Below, one piece after another: positions 10,930-22,632 of a DNA stretch of 64,000 nt. The stretch comes from Lycorma delicatula (taxonomy: Eukaryota > Arthropoda > Insecta > Hemiptera > Fulgoridae), in contig NC_134455.1 of assembly GCF_047948215.1 (NCBI RefSeq), positions 301,896,147 through 301,960,146 on the forward strand, read 5' to 3'. The notes beneath the pieces are model-generated. The model was not told where the DNA came from, searched no databases, and saw only the letters and a program-made list of their open reading frames with translations. The position numbers and the translations under genes are program-made. Every line of letters starts with the position of its first letter. The first letter of the stretch is position 1.

Positions 10930-11510
10930 GTACCTTACTCAAACACAGAAAACAACAGAAAATTACTCACTTTTTCAAGTAATAAATTAATACTGTATTA
11001 AATATTATATACTGTAAACATTACCTATCAATATCTATCAAAAACTAAAGAATGCATTAGGATTAGTGTTTTTTTAATCAATTTAAAAAAAGTTAGTGTA
11101 TTCAATTTTTGTGTTATCATTTTTTTTTTTAATTACAGCTAACCATCCCTTTTCTTTTTTTATGATGAACAAATTTTTTAGCATGTGAAAAATGCTAAGC
11201 CTGAGGATTCCAATCCCGAACCACTGTTTTTACAGAGGTCACCAAAGCTAATAATGATGACAAAGGTGTTTTGGATTACTTCTTACTCCTTTATTCATTT
11301 TGAAGTTAAAAAATAGCCAATTACACTGACTGACAAAAAAAAAATTTAATGTTTTTCTAAGTGTGATACCATTTCTTGAATTGCTTTTTTGCATACATTA
11401 TAGATCTTTAAATACAATTTTTCTATAGCCGTTAGTTTTAAATAAATTATGCTTAAAAAAATTAAGAGAAAATGTAGTGTTTTCAATGAAGAAACAAAAT
11501 AAAATGTTCA
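10930..11510. other. No gene recognised
   Basis: AT-rich sequence with A and T runs after the Tigger acidic tail. I see no conserved translation and no terminal repeat that would define the Tigger end. Confidence 0.4.
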
Positions 11511-11514
11511 ATGA

Positions 11515-11820
11515 AGAAACGCACAATAATTTCATTGTGAGGTACAGACCTGATTCCAGATTGCAATGAAGCATATTTTACAGTATTTTTAGATTTTTTA
11601 GAAATTCCATACACTTGTTAAAAAAAAGTAACAATAGGTTACATGATACTTTGGTTCATGCTAAACCATAGGTACACCAAATGGCAAAGCCTTCCGTGTA
11701 CCTTTCAGCCATCCTCTTAAATATTCAGAACAATTAGTGCATTTGAGGAGCCCATGTCTTATCCTGATCACCAGTTTTCACTGAAAGTACAAATGATAAG
11801 CTTTTTTAATTAAATATGTA
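11515..11820 (-). pseudogene. Fossil of orphan WAPHxCC zinc-module protein, copy 1
   Basis: On the minus strand, shifted frames give GDQDKTWAPQ, CTNCSEYLRGWLKGTRKALPF, GVPMV and HEPKYHV, followed by a CYFFLTSVW-like block and a KICFIAIWNQVCTSQ-type stretch. The same order, with WAPHICC, appears at 30683-30965. The layout resembles a multicopy arthropod protein with paired Cys modules whose function I do not know. It is broken by stops and frameshifts. It is probably spread by a transposon, which is inference. Confidence 0.55.
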
Positions 11821-11829
11821 ATGTTTTTT

Positions 11830-12660
11830 CTATTTGATTTTACAGTAAACTCACCATATACATAACAAAAGGTATCCACATCATTTGCACAATTTCAAGG
11901 CATTATGAGGCTGCACTGTTAACAAACTTAAGGCAGCAGCTATAAGACTGAACAAAATTAATTCATTCCTAAATCCAGTGCTTAATACAAACATCACAGC
12001 TGGGTTTCAGCTACATGTTTGGACCTGCACAGACATGATTAATCTTGTCCATAAAGGCTCACCTTTCAGTATTAGATAAGATATCATAATATGTGACTAT
12101 GATGTGATTTAATTCTTTGCCTAGTATTGTTTATTTATGGCTTACAAATTATATTAATAAAGTTAAACAATAAAAAATGAGCTAACAAAACATAATATAG
12201 GATCTTAAAATGCTAACTATACATTGAAAAATGAAAAAATTATTTAATTGAAATTTAAAAATTTTTCAAAAGTAGTGAGCAATAGAAAGATTCGAGTTCA
12301 TATTCGTTTTCATCTCAAAAAACAGATTAAAATCATGTATCGCATGTTAGGAAACAAAAATTATGTTTATCAGTGTGCTTTTTGATAATCATTGTTACTT
12401 TATAGTTGTTATTTTTGATAATACTTTTTTCCTTTGATACTTTTTTCTTTGTAATGTTAAGTAAAATTAGTAATTTTATTACTTCAAAAATTTTCAGATT
12501 TGTAAGATATAAAATAAACCTTGGCCTGTAAGTAATACACACTTAAAATTATTTCCTGAAATTGTTCTTAAATTGCTTGCAAGTCTGATTGAACTTTATT
12601 TAAAGTTTTTTCTACCATATAAAGTTTAATAGAGCTAATTCTGTTTTCCATTTATATGGT
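11830..12660. other. No gene recognised
   Basis: AT-rich intergenic sequence. The open stretch at 12333-12542 on the minus strand is lysine- and isoleucine-rich without motifs and is best ignored. Confidence 0.4.
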
Positions 12661-12664
12661 ACAG

Positions 12665-13830
12665 GCATATAATTTTGAAAGGTATCAGGTGTGATAGGAA
12701 AGTTTTAAGACTAGATTTGTAATTTTAAAATGACATTACTTGCAGGCTATTCTGATGGATCTCCTTAAAAATGTGGACTACTTACTTTTTTTCAGAATGA
12801 ACAAACAGACTCCCAACAGAGTTTCCACTTTTGGAAGCATTCCAGGAAATTTTTTTCTTAAGGAAGAACTGTTTCGTATTTGCCTGGATGTTTTCAATTG
12901 ATTCAAATTAGTTCCCTTTCAGTGGAAATTTAAATTTAGGAAACAGGTAGAAGAAGTTCAGAAGACACTAAATCAGGGCTTAGGGAAGTTGCAGAAACAC
13001 AGGAATTTGGAATTTAGTTAAAAATTCTGTGATTGAGAATGCACGATGAGCTAGTGCATTGTCGTGGGACCCAATTCATGCATGGCCAGAGTGCAGGCCT
13101 TTTCTTCCACATATTTTCATGAAAATGCTGAAGGACACTTTTATAATATTGCTGGTACTAGGAACAAATTCTTGATGCATGATACCTGTAGAGTCAAAGA
13201 AAACCACCATCATTGTCTTCATATTTGACCGACTTTGTTGCACCTTTTTTTAGGTTGTGGCGAACTTGGATCCTTGCACTGTGACGATTGTGCCTTCAAT
13301 TTCTGGGTCATATCCATAAACTAATGATTCATCACCTGATATTACCCTGTTTAACAAATTTGGATCAGTTTCATCCCATTTAATTGGTTTTTAGAAAACT
13401 CAAAACAGTGTTGTTTCTTCTGGTCTGACAACAATTTCAGAATGAATTTTGTAGACACGCCATACATGTTCAAATTTTCAGTTAAAACTGAAACTGAACT
13501 GTGTAAAAACTTAAATTCAGTTCATCAGTCACCTCCCTAGATGTAAATCTACAATCAGAGTGCACTAAATTGCAAACTGTCACAATGTTTTCATTGATTT
13601 TTGAAGTGGAAGGCCAGCAGGACTGGGGGTCATCTTTGTTTGATTCATGGCCATCTGTTGAATAAGATTGTTCAGCCATTTGTTGTTTTTCTTAAGAGCT
13701 CATAAGTCTCCAAAACTAATTTTTCTGGTTTCCAAATAAAATTTGACACAAACTCATTCTGTTTTTTCATCCATTTTTTGAAACCAATAATCCATCGAGA
13801 ACCGAAACGCATCTTTACACCAGCATGCCA
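12665..13830 (-). mobile_element. Mariner-family transposon fossil
   Basis: Read on the minus strand from about 13750: LETYELLRKT, ESNKDDPQSCWPSTSK, VRNLVHSDCRFTSREVTDELNL (helix-turn-helix and linker), then VMNH*FMDMTQKLKAQSSQ (degraded GDESWVYGYDPE first-catalytic-D block near 13330), a MMVVFFDS-like block near 13210, a degraded HHDNA block near 13065, and FPGMLPKVETLLGV near 12820-12870 as the C-terminal WKxxWxxC-like end. These are the blocks of a mariner transposase of about 345 residues, all present but broken. The 3' terminal region near 12665-12710 could hold an inverted repeat; its partner was not resolved. Confidence 0.75.
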
Positions 13831-13849
13831 CTCTCTACTTAACAAAGAT

Positions 13850-14720
13850 ATTGTGATAATCTTTTCAGGATGTTTCAAGGACAAAACAAGCTTCCCCTTC
13901 TACATGCACGGGCAAGCTACCTTTACCCCCTCTTATTCAGCATTTGTGGTATATGTCTTAAAACTTTTCAGTTACACTTCATAGTTATAGGTATCTTTTC
14001 TTTTACTAAACAGTATGATGAAACATATAAACATTTAAATCTTTTTTATTATAAGCATACTTTCAAATTAATGGAATTAATTCTTTTGAAGCTTTAATTT
14101 ATTAGCAGCTTTAATTATTGTTGTGTAATTACTGTACTGTTTAATGATTACTAATAGTATTTCTAAAAGTATATCGAATACATTTATATATAAAATGGTG
14201 CTTGTCTGTTTTATTTGTTTATTTTAATTTTTTGTTTTTAAATGTTAAATTGAATATATTACTTGGTTACATACTTCATGGTGTTTTAAACCTTTTTAAG
14301 CAGATGTTTCAGTAGCACAGTTGCTAATGAAAATTCCACTGAAAAGGTGCTGATTACTGTATGAAAGCCTTTGAAATAACTATTTATTTAATGTAATTGC
14401 TTATAATTTTTAATTGTATATTGTTTTCTTTCCATATGCACATAATAAAGATTTCTTCAGACTTTCTGTCTGTTATTTTTCTGTTCTTAATTTCTGGTTC
14501 CTTGCATTTATTTTTCAGCGTAATATTGTTTTAGAAAAGAATCATTCTTTTCTTTCAAGATTAATTTTTATTAGTTCTCCTGGAAGTATATCAGATCAGT
14601 TGAATTAAAACAACAAATTACACTGTACTCAAATCATTTAAATATGTGTTCTGTTATTTTAAAATTGTGACAAAAAGATAATAACAAGAACTTTAATTTT
14701 TAACAAAAAGCATTTACTTA
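13850..14720. other. No gene recognised
   Basis: AT-rich sequence between two mariner fossils. Open frames at 13870-14097 and 14414-14608 are low-complexity and lack motifs. Confidence 0.4.
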
Positions 14721-14729
14721 TTTTCTACA

Positions 14730-15450
14730 TTGATATTGTTCTCTTCAACTTTTTCTATCAATCTTCAAATTATTTTTAAAAGCAGTTCTTGGTACAGCCA
14801 TAATTTCACATAAAATTGATTTTTTTTTCTTTATTTGGTCCATCACAAATTGTTCTCTTAGTTTGTGGGAAGAAAATAAAAAGTTACAGGATGCCATATC
14901 TGGAGAATTCAGAATCTGTGACATCAGTATGGTGTTATTTTTTAATGAATAATCACAGATTAATAGTGAAATGAAAGCTGGAGTGTTATTGTGGTACAAA
15001 AAAAAATCCAAAAATGTTTGTTCATATTTCTAGTCATTCTCTTCAGATTGCATCATGTAAACGGCATAAAACTGCAAAGTTGATTGTACTATCTAATGGT
15101 AAGAATTCATAATGGATGATGGCATTATAATATTTTTCTGTGACATGACGTTTGATGAAAATTCAACAATTTCAGAGAAATTTTTGCTGCTACTCTCTTT
15201 GTGTGCAAAATGTAAGTCAAATTTCACACAAACCATAAGAAATCCTATCTCTTAGCAACTTCTCTAATACTGATTCTACAATTATTGATTACAAAGCTCT
15301 TTATCTTGATTTTATCTTCATTGGTTGTAGATATATTAGGGAAGTCCAACTTTTTTTCATCTTCATAGCCATCTTGAAACTTTTCGTAATTATACACCTA
15401 TAAACCTTGGGTTTCATTACACTTTATTCCATTTTTAATGCAAGATCTTT
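14730..15450 (-). mobile_element. Mariner fossil with internal deletion
   Basis: Minus-strand reading gives DFPNISTTNED, NNCRISIREVAKR and RVAAKISLKLLNF (N-terminal DNA-binding part, about 15180-15360). It then jumps to a YEFLPLDSTIN-like block near 15080-15120 and to the open stretch at 14745-15011 with FFLYHNNTPAFISLL (second catalytic motif, HDN changed to HNN), NSPDMASCNFLF (third acidic motif, PDMAPCD-type with the D now N) and the C-terminal VPRTAFKN block. The segment with the first catalytic D is missing. The element is dead on three counts. Confidence 0.75.
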
Positions 15451-15500
15451 TTAATACATATCTTTCTAACATTTTCAAACAATTACTTATCATATTATTA

Positions 15501-17835
15501 TTTTTTTTTTTTTTTTTTTGAGGTTTTTAGGGGCATCGACTACTTTGGTCATTAGCCCCGTCCCACTTTAAAAAAAAAATTAAAAAAAGGGCTCAGAAAT
15601 TCACATTCCCATACAACTTTCGAATCCTTATGTCTGGCGTCTAGGCTTTCCTTTCGGCCATCCTTTCTTGCACCGTTTTTCCATTCTTCTAACGGCCTCA
15701 ACTTCTGATGACAGCGTATCCGAGGCCTCAGATATGGCATCTTCTTCCTCTCTTTCCGATGCCAGTGACATTCTCCAGCTGACATCAGGAGACGAAAACT
15801 TCATTGGTGCACTTAGCATCATTGCTATTGAATCTAAACTAGCAAGCGATGCATTTTCAGCGGCTGACGAACTGGATTCGATCTTTATAGGTGTGCTAGG
15901 ACCAGCTGAAATAGACTCTCCCACTGAAGCTGTTCTCTGTGCTTTTGGAGGCTCTAGTTTTAATATCGTCTGTGTCTTGTGCTTTCTCGATAATGACTTG
16001 CACCTCCATTTTGGTTGACTCAGATTTTTCCTGTACTCTTGTCACAGTTTCCTTAGCCTTCTGACTCGTCGACGTTGTGATCTTTTTGTCTTAGCCAGAT
16101 AAATCAAGATTTTTAACTACTACGTCAGTTGATGGTGTTATGATCGCAGGTTTTGCTATTTTTTTATGCTGCGCTGGCATGTCTCTTATATTAACGACAT
16201 CAGTCCGAGATAGAGCCTTCTCATGTTTAACTGATTCTCTGCCCGATGAGTCGACTCAATCTTTGAATTAATGATTCTTTCAATCATTGTCGCAAGACTT
16301 GTTGCCATCTTATTAAGTAACTGCTCCACGTTAATTTTAGATGTGGAAGAGGCAGCAGCTGCTTCTGCATATGTGGTCGATGGTCGAGGTGTTCTTTGAC
16401 TAACAATTTTCTTCGCTTCAGGATAACGGACTTTTTGAAGCGTTTTAACTTCCTGAATGGCCATTTCTGTTTTATTTACTGGGCAGTTCCTTATCGACAA
16501 TTATGGTGCCCTTTACAATTAATGCAGATTGGAGGGTCTTTACATGGATCACCCTCATGTGTTTTCATTCCACATGTGCATATTTCATGCGCTTCGCATC
16601 TAGCTCCAGTGTGTCTGAAATGTTGACACTTAAAACATCTCATCGGCTGTAGAATGAATGCCCATACATCAAGCCGATGGATGCCAGCTCGTACCTTTTC
16701 AGGAAGGTTCGGCCCATTGAATGTCAATACATGCGAGGCCGAAGGAAGAATCTCACCATTTCTTCTCATAGAGGGTCTGCGACAATATGTCACTTCCTGA
16801 CTAGACATTTTCTGTACTATTTCTTCTTCTGTACAGTTTAGAAGATCACAGCAAACAACAACTCCTCTGGATGTGTTAAGGGTGCTATGCGGTTGGACAG
16901 ATACCGCAAATTCACCGATCTTCTTCAATGCCTGGACTTTCTGGCTTTGAAAGTTGTTGATAGTTTCGACATGCAATCCATTAAAAGTCTTCCGGATTTC
17001 TTTAACAGGGCCACCAGCACAATTAGCAATCTCTCTAGCCATTAAGAATGGACTAACCTTTTGGAAGATACCATTCTCTTTCATAATGATCAAAAATCTT
17101 GGTTTGGGAACATTCTTTCCAAACAAAGCTCTTCTTAAATCTTTACTGATTCTATCCGCATCTTTTCAAATCTTATCTGAAGCCTTGTTTTTTCCTCTTC
17201 GCTTGTGGCGAATTGGCGGTTTCTAAACGAGGGTGCTTACGTGCACCCTTTGCCACGTTAGATTGTTCAAGTACATTCATGAAAATTTATCCCTTCTATT
17301 GCAAGGCTAGCCGCCGGGGTACATTCCCACTCCAGGGCTACTAACCTTGGAGGTCTGATCCGGAACTCCGGTGGAACTGGCATATGTCCTGGCAGAGAGC
17401 GGATGCGCAATCTCTGCACTGACTCCAGGCTCCTACTCACCGAAGCTTTCAGAGCTCCCATGCACCGACATACATGGGCACCATTGCTACATGCTTGCCA
17501 TCGCAGGGGGCATGTGGACAACGGAAGGGTCTCCGTTACACCTGCAATAACATTGACCCTGGCCGCCACATCGCCAGCTCTAAGAGTGGTATGAATCCAT
17601 TTCCAAAATCGTTTGTTATTCCATTTCCTGCAGGTAGCCAAAAATCCAGTCCGTTTAGTGACCTGAAGTTGGAACCAGGTCAAACTTAACAAAGCATAAC
17701 TGAGGAATTTACTCGGAACCCCGTTAGCCTGCTATATGTAATGTACGAAGGTACAGCTGTTGCCGCCCTGGATGTGGAACGTAGATGTTGTGTTCCGGAC
17801 GTGGGGATTATCTACCTCAGGGCAAAGTTAGTTAG
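15501..17835 (-). mobile_element. ORF1-only LINE-like element with poly(A) tail
   Basis: A GC-richer block in AT-rich surroundings, on the minus strand. It has a 5' leader of about 550 bp (17835 down to 17281), a Jockey-like ORF1 (17280-15628), and only about 108 bp from the ORF1 stop to a 19-base T run (15501-15519), which is the poly(A) tail on the element strand. The short 3' leader contains CTAATGACCAAAGTAGTCG before the tail. No endonuclease or RT reading lies inside it. The layout resembles gag-only elements such as HeT-A, or an ORF2-deleted Jockey derivative mobilised by an active LINE. The 5' end is estimated from the change in base composition. Confidence 0.7.
15628..17280 (-). pseudogene. 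Jockey-type ORF1 (gag-like) with three zinc knuckles, frameshifted
   Basis: Start chosen at the first ATG (17280), giving MNVLEQSNVAKGARK. A frameshift and a TGA near 17165-17180 precede the long open segment 16491-17126 (211 residues). That segment ends with three Cys-His units: CFKCQHFRHTGARC at its residues 164-177, CTCGMKTHEGDPC at 183-195 and CINCKGHH at 201-208. A second shift near 16495 leads into NCPVNKTEMAIQEVK and a KVRYPEAKK block (about 16400-16490). A third leads into the Ser-rich, acidic C-terminus that ends GWPKGKPRRQT at 15628. The order matches ORF1 of Jockey-like LINEs, which binds element RNA. Total about 550 residues if shifts are ignored. Few lesions suggest a fairly young copy. 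Confidence 0.75.
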
Positions 17836-17839
17836 TTTT

Positions 17840-20800
17840 CGGTTTTCAGTTAGTATCATTGTTATTAAACACAGAAGATAATTTAACTAAACCTTTTGAA
17901 AAATGTTATTATGATATTAATTAGAAAAGTATTTTAATATCATGATGATTACTTAATAATGTTCATATTACTTCTCTGTTATATTCAAAATGAAACATTT
18001 TTCATCAATTTCATTAAATATATTTTACTTTTATTGTGTAAAGACTAAAAATACTTATTAATTTTAATAAGTACTAACAAGATTAAAATGATTAAGCTTA
18101 AAATAAGTTTTTAAGAACTAGTCTTATAGACCACTATTAATTGAAATATTTTTATTGACATTTCTATACTGTTAGTCCAGTTCAATTCCATTTAATTTGC
18201 CACTTATTAAATATTAATATAAATGTTAAATTTTGAACTAGATTTTACTTACCACATTTTTTTTCTTTTACTAAATTAACTTCCCCTACATTTTATAATA
18301 CATTTTATGCTAAATTAGTTTTTATGCTGTTTCCATCAATTTTGTGTAGTCTATTTAATATTGTACTACAAAACTTTCTTTCTTTGATTCATTTTAAATT
18401 TTTTTTGTTTTCAAGTCCATCAATTCATCAAATTTTCCTACAAAACCAAAATTTAACAAAAATAAAGTTAATTAAATAAAACAATAAAAATTAAAAAAAT
18501 TTAATCAGATAAAAAAAAAATCTAAAATTATAGCAGATTTAAATATAAATCACAGAAGATAAAGGTATGAATTATATTATGTTTTATCAGCTCGTTTCCC
18601 TTTCCAAGAAAAATTAGGATACATGTTAATAAAAAAATTATGAAATTTTTTATTAACATATAATATATATTTCATCAAAATGTATTTTTTTTGTGGTGTA
18701 AAATAAATTCGTTTTCCAATATTCTTATGTATAATTTTGACAATTTATCACACCTCTGTAGATATTATTTTTCACATTTTTAATTTAATTTCAAATTAAT
18801 CATACATTTATATATGTTTTCTATTAGTTGTAGAATGTATAATGTAGTAGTCAACAATAAAGCTGAATTTATTTTACAAAGCTGTGGTCACAATATGATT
18901 CAAATGTATGATTTACACTTCTGTTACTAATATTTTCACTTTAGTAAAGTGTGTCAGCTGTAATTCTTTATACTAAGGTTGACAGCTGATCTTAGTACCT
19001 GCTATTTCTTTCAGTAGTTCTTTCCTTGTATCGTCATAACATCGTCTATAGGAGCAAGCATTACAGAGTTTTTGCCCTTCTCATCACACTACATTCATCA
19101 TCCATCAAGCGTCTTTCTCTTGTCTGTCTCAAAAGACTGTCTGACTCAAACGGGTTTGCCCCTTTTTAACTATACACCCCTTCCATCATCATCATCACTG
19201 ACATCATCTGGTTCAGTAAAGAGAACATTAAGCATCAACCAAACCACACAGCTTAAGTTACCCACTTTATACTTACTGGTATCATAACTATTAAACTCAA
19301 TTACACTAACATCTTAGACCCTTATTCTATTGTGCTTTAATTCAAACAACATAAAGCAAAGCAAACTAAAACCGTAACTTTAACTCACTTGTGCCTTTAA
19401 GTAATTCCTTCTACTTGATCTTAACTTTGTTAGTTTCTGTCATCTTAAAGGAATACTATTGACTATTCTCTATTTAGTACAACTAATTTGCAGTTTGAAA
19501 TCAAATTACTATGGGACTCAGTAAAGAGACATACTTCAAAATGTTAAATATTTATTGTTGTGCTGCATTCAATTTATTTAAAGTTGTAATCTACTTTGTT
19601 TAATTATTCCTGTGAAGGGAAAAGTGTAGTAATTATAAACATTTTTATGCTGATCTTTTGGGTGATAAATGAGTTTTTGTCATATGAAGATTGATATTTA
19701 ATCTAATTTGATAAAAATGAAAAATAAGTTGAAATGAAATTCTTACTATGAAAATAAACAAACACATACATACAAACATTAATCTTTTGCACATCAAGAT
19801 TTTAGTCATTTTTTGATTTTTTTTCAATAACAATACTTCCCTCTTTAAGTAAATATAAAGGAAATATTTACTGTTAGATAAGTAATTTAGTTCTTTCTGC
19901 ATGTACAGTGCTGGTTGTTCAACATGCACAATGCTCTCCTACTGAATTGAGAAAGTCTACATCCTATATTGTTTCTCAATGAAAAGGGTTATACTAATAG
20001 ATTTTATGCACTCTACTTTCCAGTATTATTTTTTTATTCATATAAAGTATTTTGAGGTACAAGTGGTATAAATCTCAGTTGGTTTCTCTGAGAGTAATAG
20101 TATTCATTATGCATTGAGATTCTGTGGTAAACAGAGTGAAGGTACCTACAAAGATATTTATAGATAAGTACTTGAAAATACACTTACAAGTGAAGATACT
20201 ATATAAAAAGCTATATATCACCTCCAATGTGGAAGGTTTCACAGTGATTTGTAATATGTATTCCACTCAGTGAAAAAGACTGCAGGAAACCACTTCACTT
20301 CTAATCTGGAAATTTTTTATTCAAAAGAATGATATTTTTTTGGGAATGATGCATATCAGATTTCCTATAATATGTATTACAGCTATGAAATATATATAAA
20401 TAAAGAAAACAAATTATGCAAGTCTTTGCAAATAAGGAAACATAGTTAAAATTTAATGAAATTTAAGACCACTTCTAAAAAAATATATCTTCCTAACCTA
20501 ATCTCAAAAGCAACTGAAAAATGGAGTCAAAGTGTAATATTTCATTGCTGAAGAGCACAAAACTGTTTGAAAGTACTAACATAAGTCAACAAACAGATCT
20601 GTTAAATATAAAATTGGTTCAAATGATCATTAAAAGGTAATTTTGTTTATTATTCTAGAAAGTTATTTATAAGAAAATTCTACAAATTTCTAAGAATGGT
20701 TCTCAAACTTTAATCTTACAGCCCTCTTTCCACCCATATGATGAAGTCATACAATTACACAGGTTGAAATAAAACTTCATAGTTTTCTTATTGTATACTA

Positions 20801-21018
20801 ATCATTCTAATGAGGGAAAGATGCAGATGAGACAATGAATGAAATAAAATTATAGAAAGAAATCATGTGATTATGTTAATCATGGGATTATGAGAAATCA
20901 TAGAAAAACATATAACTGAGCAAAATTAACCCAAACTCAATCTACTGGATCTGTATACATTTTCTTAACACAAATTGAAGCCAATATAATAATAATTTAA
21001 GAATAATAAAAAAGAAAA
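17840..21018. other. 3.2-kb AT-rich stretch, no gene recognised
   Basis: I looked for the missing 5' exons of DPM1 here on the + strand (the TYNE, DDGSPDGT and DADLSHH motifs) and saw none. The open frames are short and without motifs. A run of ATC repeats lies near 19186-19207. The stretch 20040-20300 has a more even base composition and could be a repeat fragment, but I cannot name it. It may be part of an upstream DPM1 intron. Confidence 0.4.
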
Positions 21019-21046
21019 CCCAGAGTCGCCGTCCTCCTACCGCCCA

Positions 21047-21928
21047 TTGTGTATGCTTGACACAGCTGGGAAGGTATTGGAGAAGCTGTTAAAGAAAAGA
21101 CTGGTTGCGGCGATTAATCAGGCAGGTGGCCTGTCACCTAATCAGTACGGTTTCCGGCAGGGTCGGTCGACCCTACACGCAATTCAGGAGGTTGTTGAGG
21201 CAGTGCGGCGAGCAGAGGACCACAATAAATTTTCGCGACGTGTTGTCCTCGTTACGTTGGACGTAAAAAACTCCGCACGGTGGAGCGATATGATTCGGGC
21301 CTTGGAGCATTCGTTCCATGTGCCTCAATACCTTCTCAGAATGGTAGACGCATACCTGAGGAACCGCGGTCTCATTTACGAGACCGCAGCAGGCTGGCGT
21401 AGGACTACGATCACGTCAGGGGCGGCGCAGGGGTCGATTCTCGGCCCCGACCTTTGGAACGTCGTCTACGATGGCTTGCTGAGGCTGGAGATGCCTGAAT
21501 TATCTGGCTTGGTTGGGTACACTGACGACGTTGCGCTACTTGTTGCAGACCGCAACGTGGAGCGCGCCCAACTAAGGCTCAGTCGAGCCATGCACAGAGT
21601 CGGTGCCTGGCTGGACGACCATGGGTTGTCTCTAGCCCTCAGCAAAACGGAGATCGTAGTTCTCACGAAGAAGTGTATCGACACCCTTCTCTTCCTGTGG
21701 GTAGAGGTAGAGGTTGTCGAAACCAAGCCGGCCGCAAAGTACCTCGGTATGATGATTGACCGGAAACTAAGCTTTGCTGAGCAGCTTCGTACAGCCGCCG
21801 ACAAAGCTGCGAGAGCCGTAACTGCTCTCAGCCAGCTTATGGCGAATGTCGGTGGACCGAAGGCCAGCAGACGGGGATTGCTGATATCCACGGTGCATTC
21901 CATCCTGTTATACGGGTCGGAAGTGTAG
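21047..21928 (+). pseudogene. R1-like reverse transcriptase fragment
   Basis: The frame carries QYGFRQGRSTLHAIQEVVEA (fingers), LVTLDVKNSARWSDM (motif A region), TSGAAQGSILGPDLWNVVYD (motif B), YTDDVALLV at about 21518-21544 (motif C, the YxDD catalytic pair kept), LSLALSKTEIVVLT (motif D) and KYLGMMIDRKLSF. In the family, motif A reads D-V-K/R-N-A-F-N-S. Here residues AFN are missing, as if nine bases were lost at about 21271, which should abolish activity. The frame stops at 21926-21928 (EV then TAG, where the family has a W). The ATG at 21047 is simply the first one in a truncated frame. Confidence 0.85.
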
Positions 21929-22131
21929 GCCCAGGCATTAAGAGTTGCGAGAAACCGGCTTGCGGCTCGCAAGACTGCACCGTAGCCTTGCGAGTAGCTT
22001 CCGCGTATCGGACGGTCTCCGAGCCTGCAGTACTTGTGGTCGCCGGCGTCATGTCATACCCATTGCTACTTTAGCATGGGAGCGTCAGGTGATCTACAGG
22101 AGGCGACGGGCAGGCGAAGACCGGTTGACCA

Positions 22132-22560
22132 TTGCCAACGAGGAACGCACTCGCATGGCAAGAGACCTGGGACCACGAGACCAGAGGACGATGGACCGCA
22201 AGGCTTATCCCTCTGGTCAGACCGTGGACGGAGCGACGACATGGAGAGGTGGAGTACTACATGACCCAATTTTTAACGGGTCACGGGTACTTCCGCGCTT
22301 ACCACCATGTCATAGGGAAAGCGCCGTCCCCCGACTGCCTGTATTGCCCCGGTGTACGGGACGACGCGGAGCACACCTTTTTCAAATGTGCTCGGTGGGC
22401 GGCACATCGAGGGACACTAGAGGCGGATCTCGGAGCACTGAGTCCCCACAACGTGGTTGCGATGATGCTCTGTGACCTGAGCAACTGGGAAAGTGTAGCC
22501 CAATTTGTCGACAACATTCTCAGGGCCAAAAATGTTGACCTGGATAGTCCTGAAAATTAG
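22132..22560 (+). pseudogene. R1-like ORF2 C-terminus with CCHC motif
   Basis: The 142-residue frame reads QETWDHETRGRWTARLIP, EVEYYMTQFLTGHGYFRAY, then the finger CLYCPGVRDDAEHTFFKC (C-x2-C-x8-H-x4-C), which is the typical C-terminal zinc finger of R1-type ORF2. It ends with a Trp- and Leu-rich tail and a stop at 22558-22560. It is separated from the RT frame by frameshifts between 21930 and 22130, where the other two frames carry the linking sequence (VWERQVIYRRRRAGED-like wording). Confidence 0.8.
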
Positions 22561-22587
22561 GTAGCACCTAATCAGGCTAGTATAGGA

Positions 22588-22632
22588 GGACTCGACCGGA
22601 AATAATGTGTTAAACGGTTCCAGGTCGAGTCC
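22588..22632. other. Stem-loop in the R1-like 3' UTR
   Basis: GGACTCGACC at 22588-22597 pairs perfectly with GGTCGAGTCC at 22623-22632 across a 25-nt loop. It lies between the ORF2 stop and the poly(A). Structured 3' UTRs are used by some LINEs for recognition by their own RT; that role here is inference. Confidence 0.7.

Noticed and set aside
15628..16018. Overlapping open frames on both strands at the ORF1 C-terminus
   Set aside because: Only the minus-strand frame ending GWPKGKPRRQT fits the LINE ORF1; the plus-strand frame is its shadow.
17267..17692. 141-residue minus-strand frame upstream of ORF1
   Set aside because: It lies in the GC-rich leader of the ORF1-only element and shows no protein motif; treated as 5' leader.
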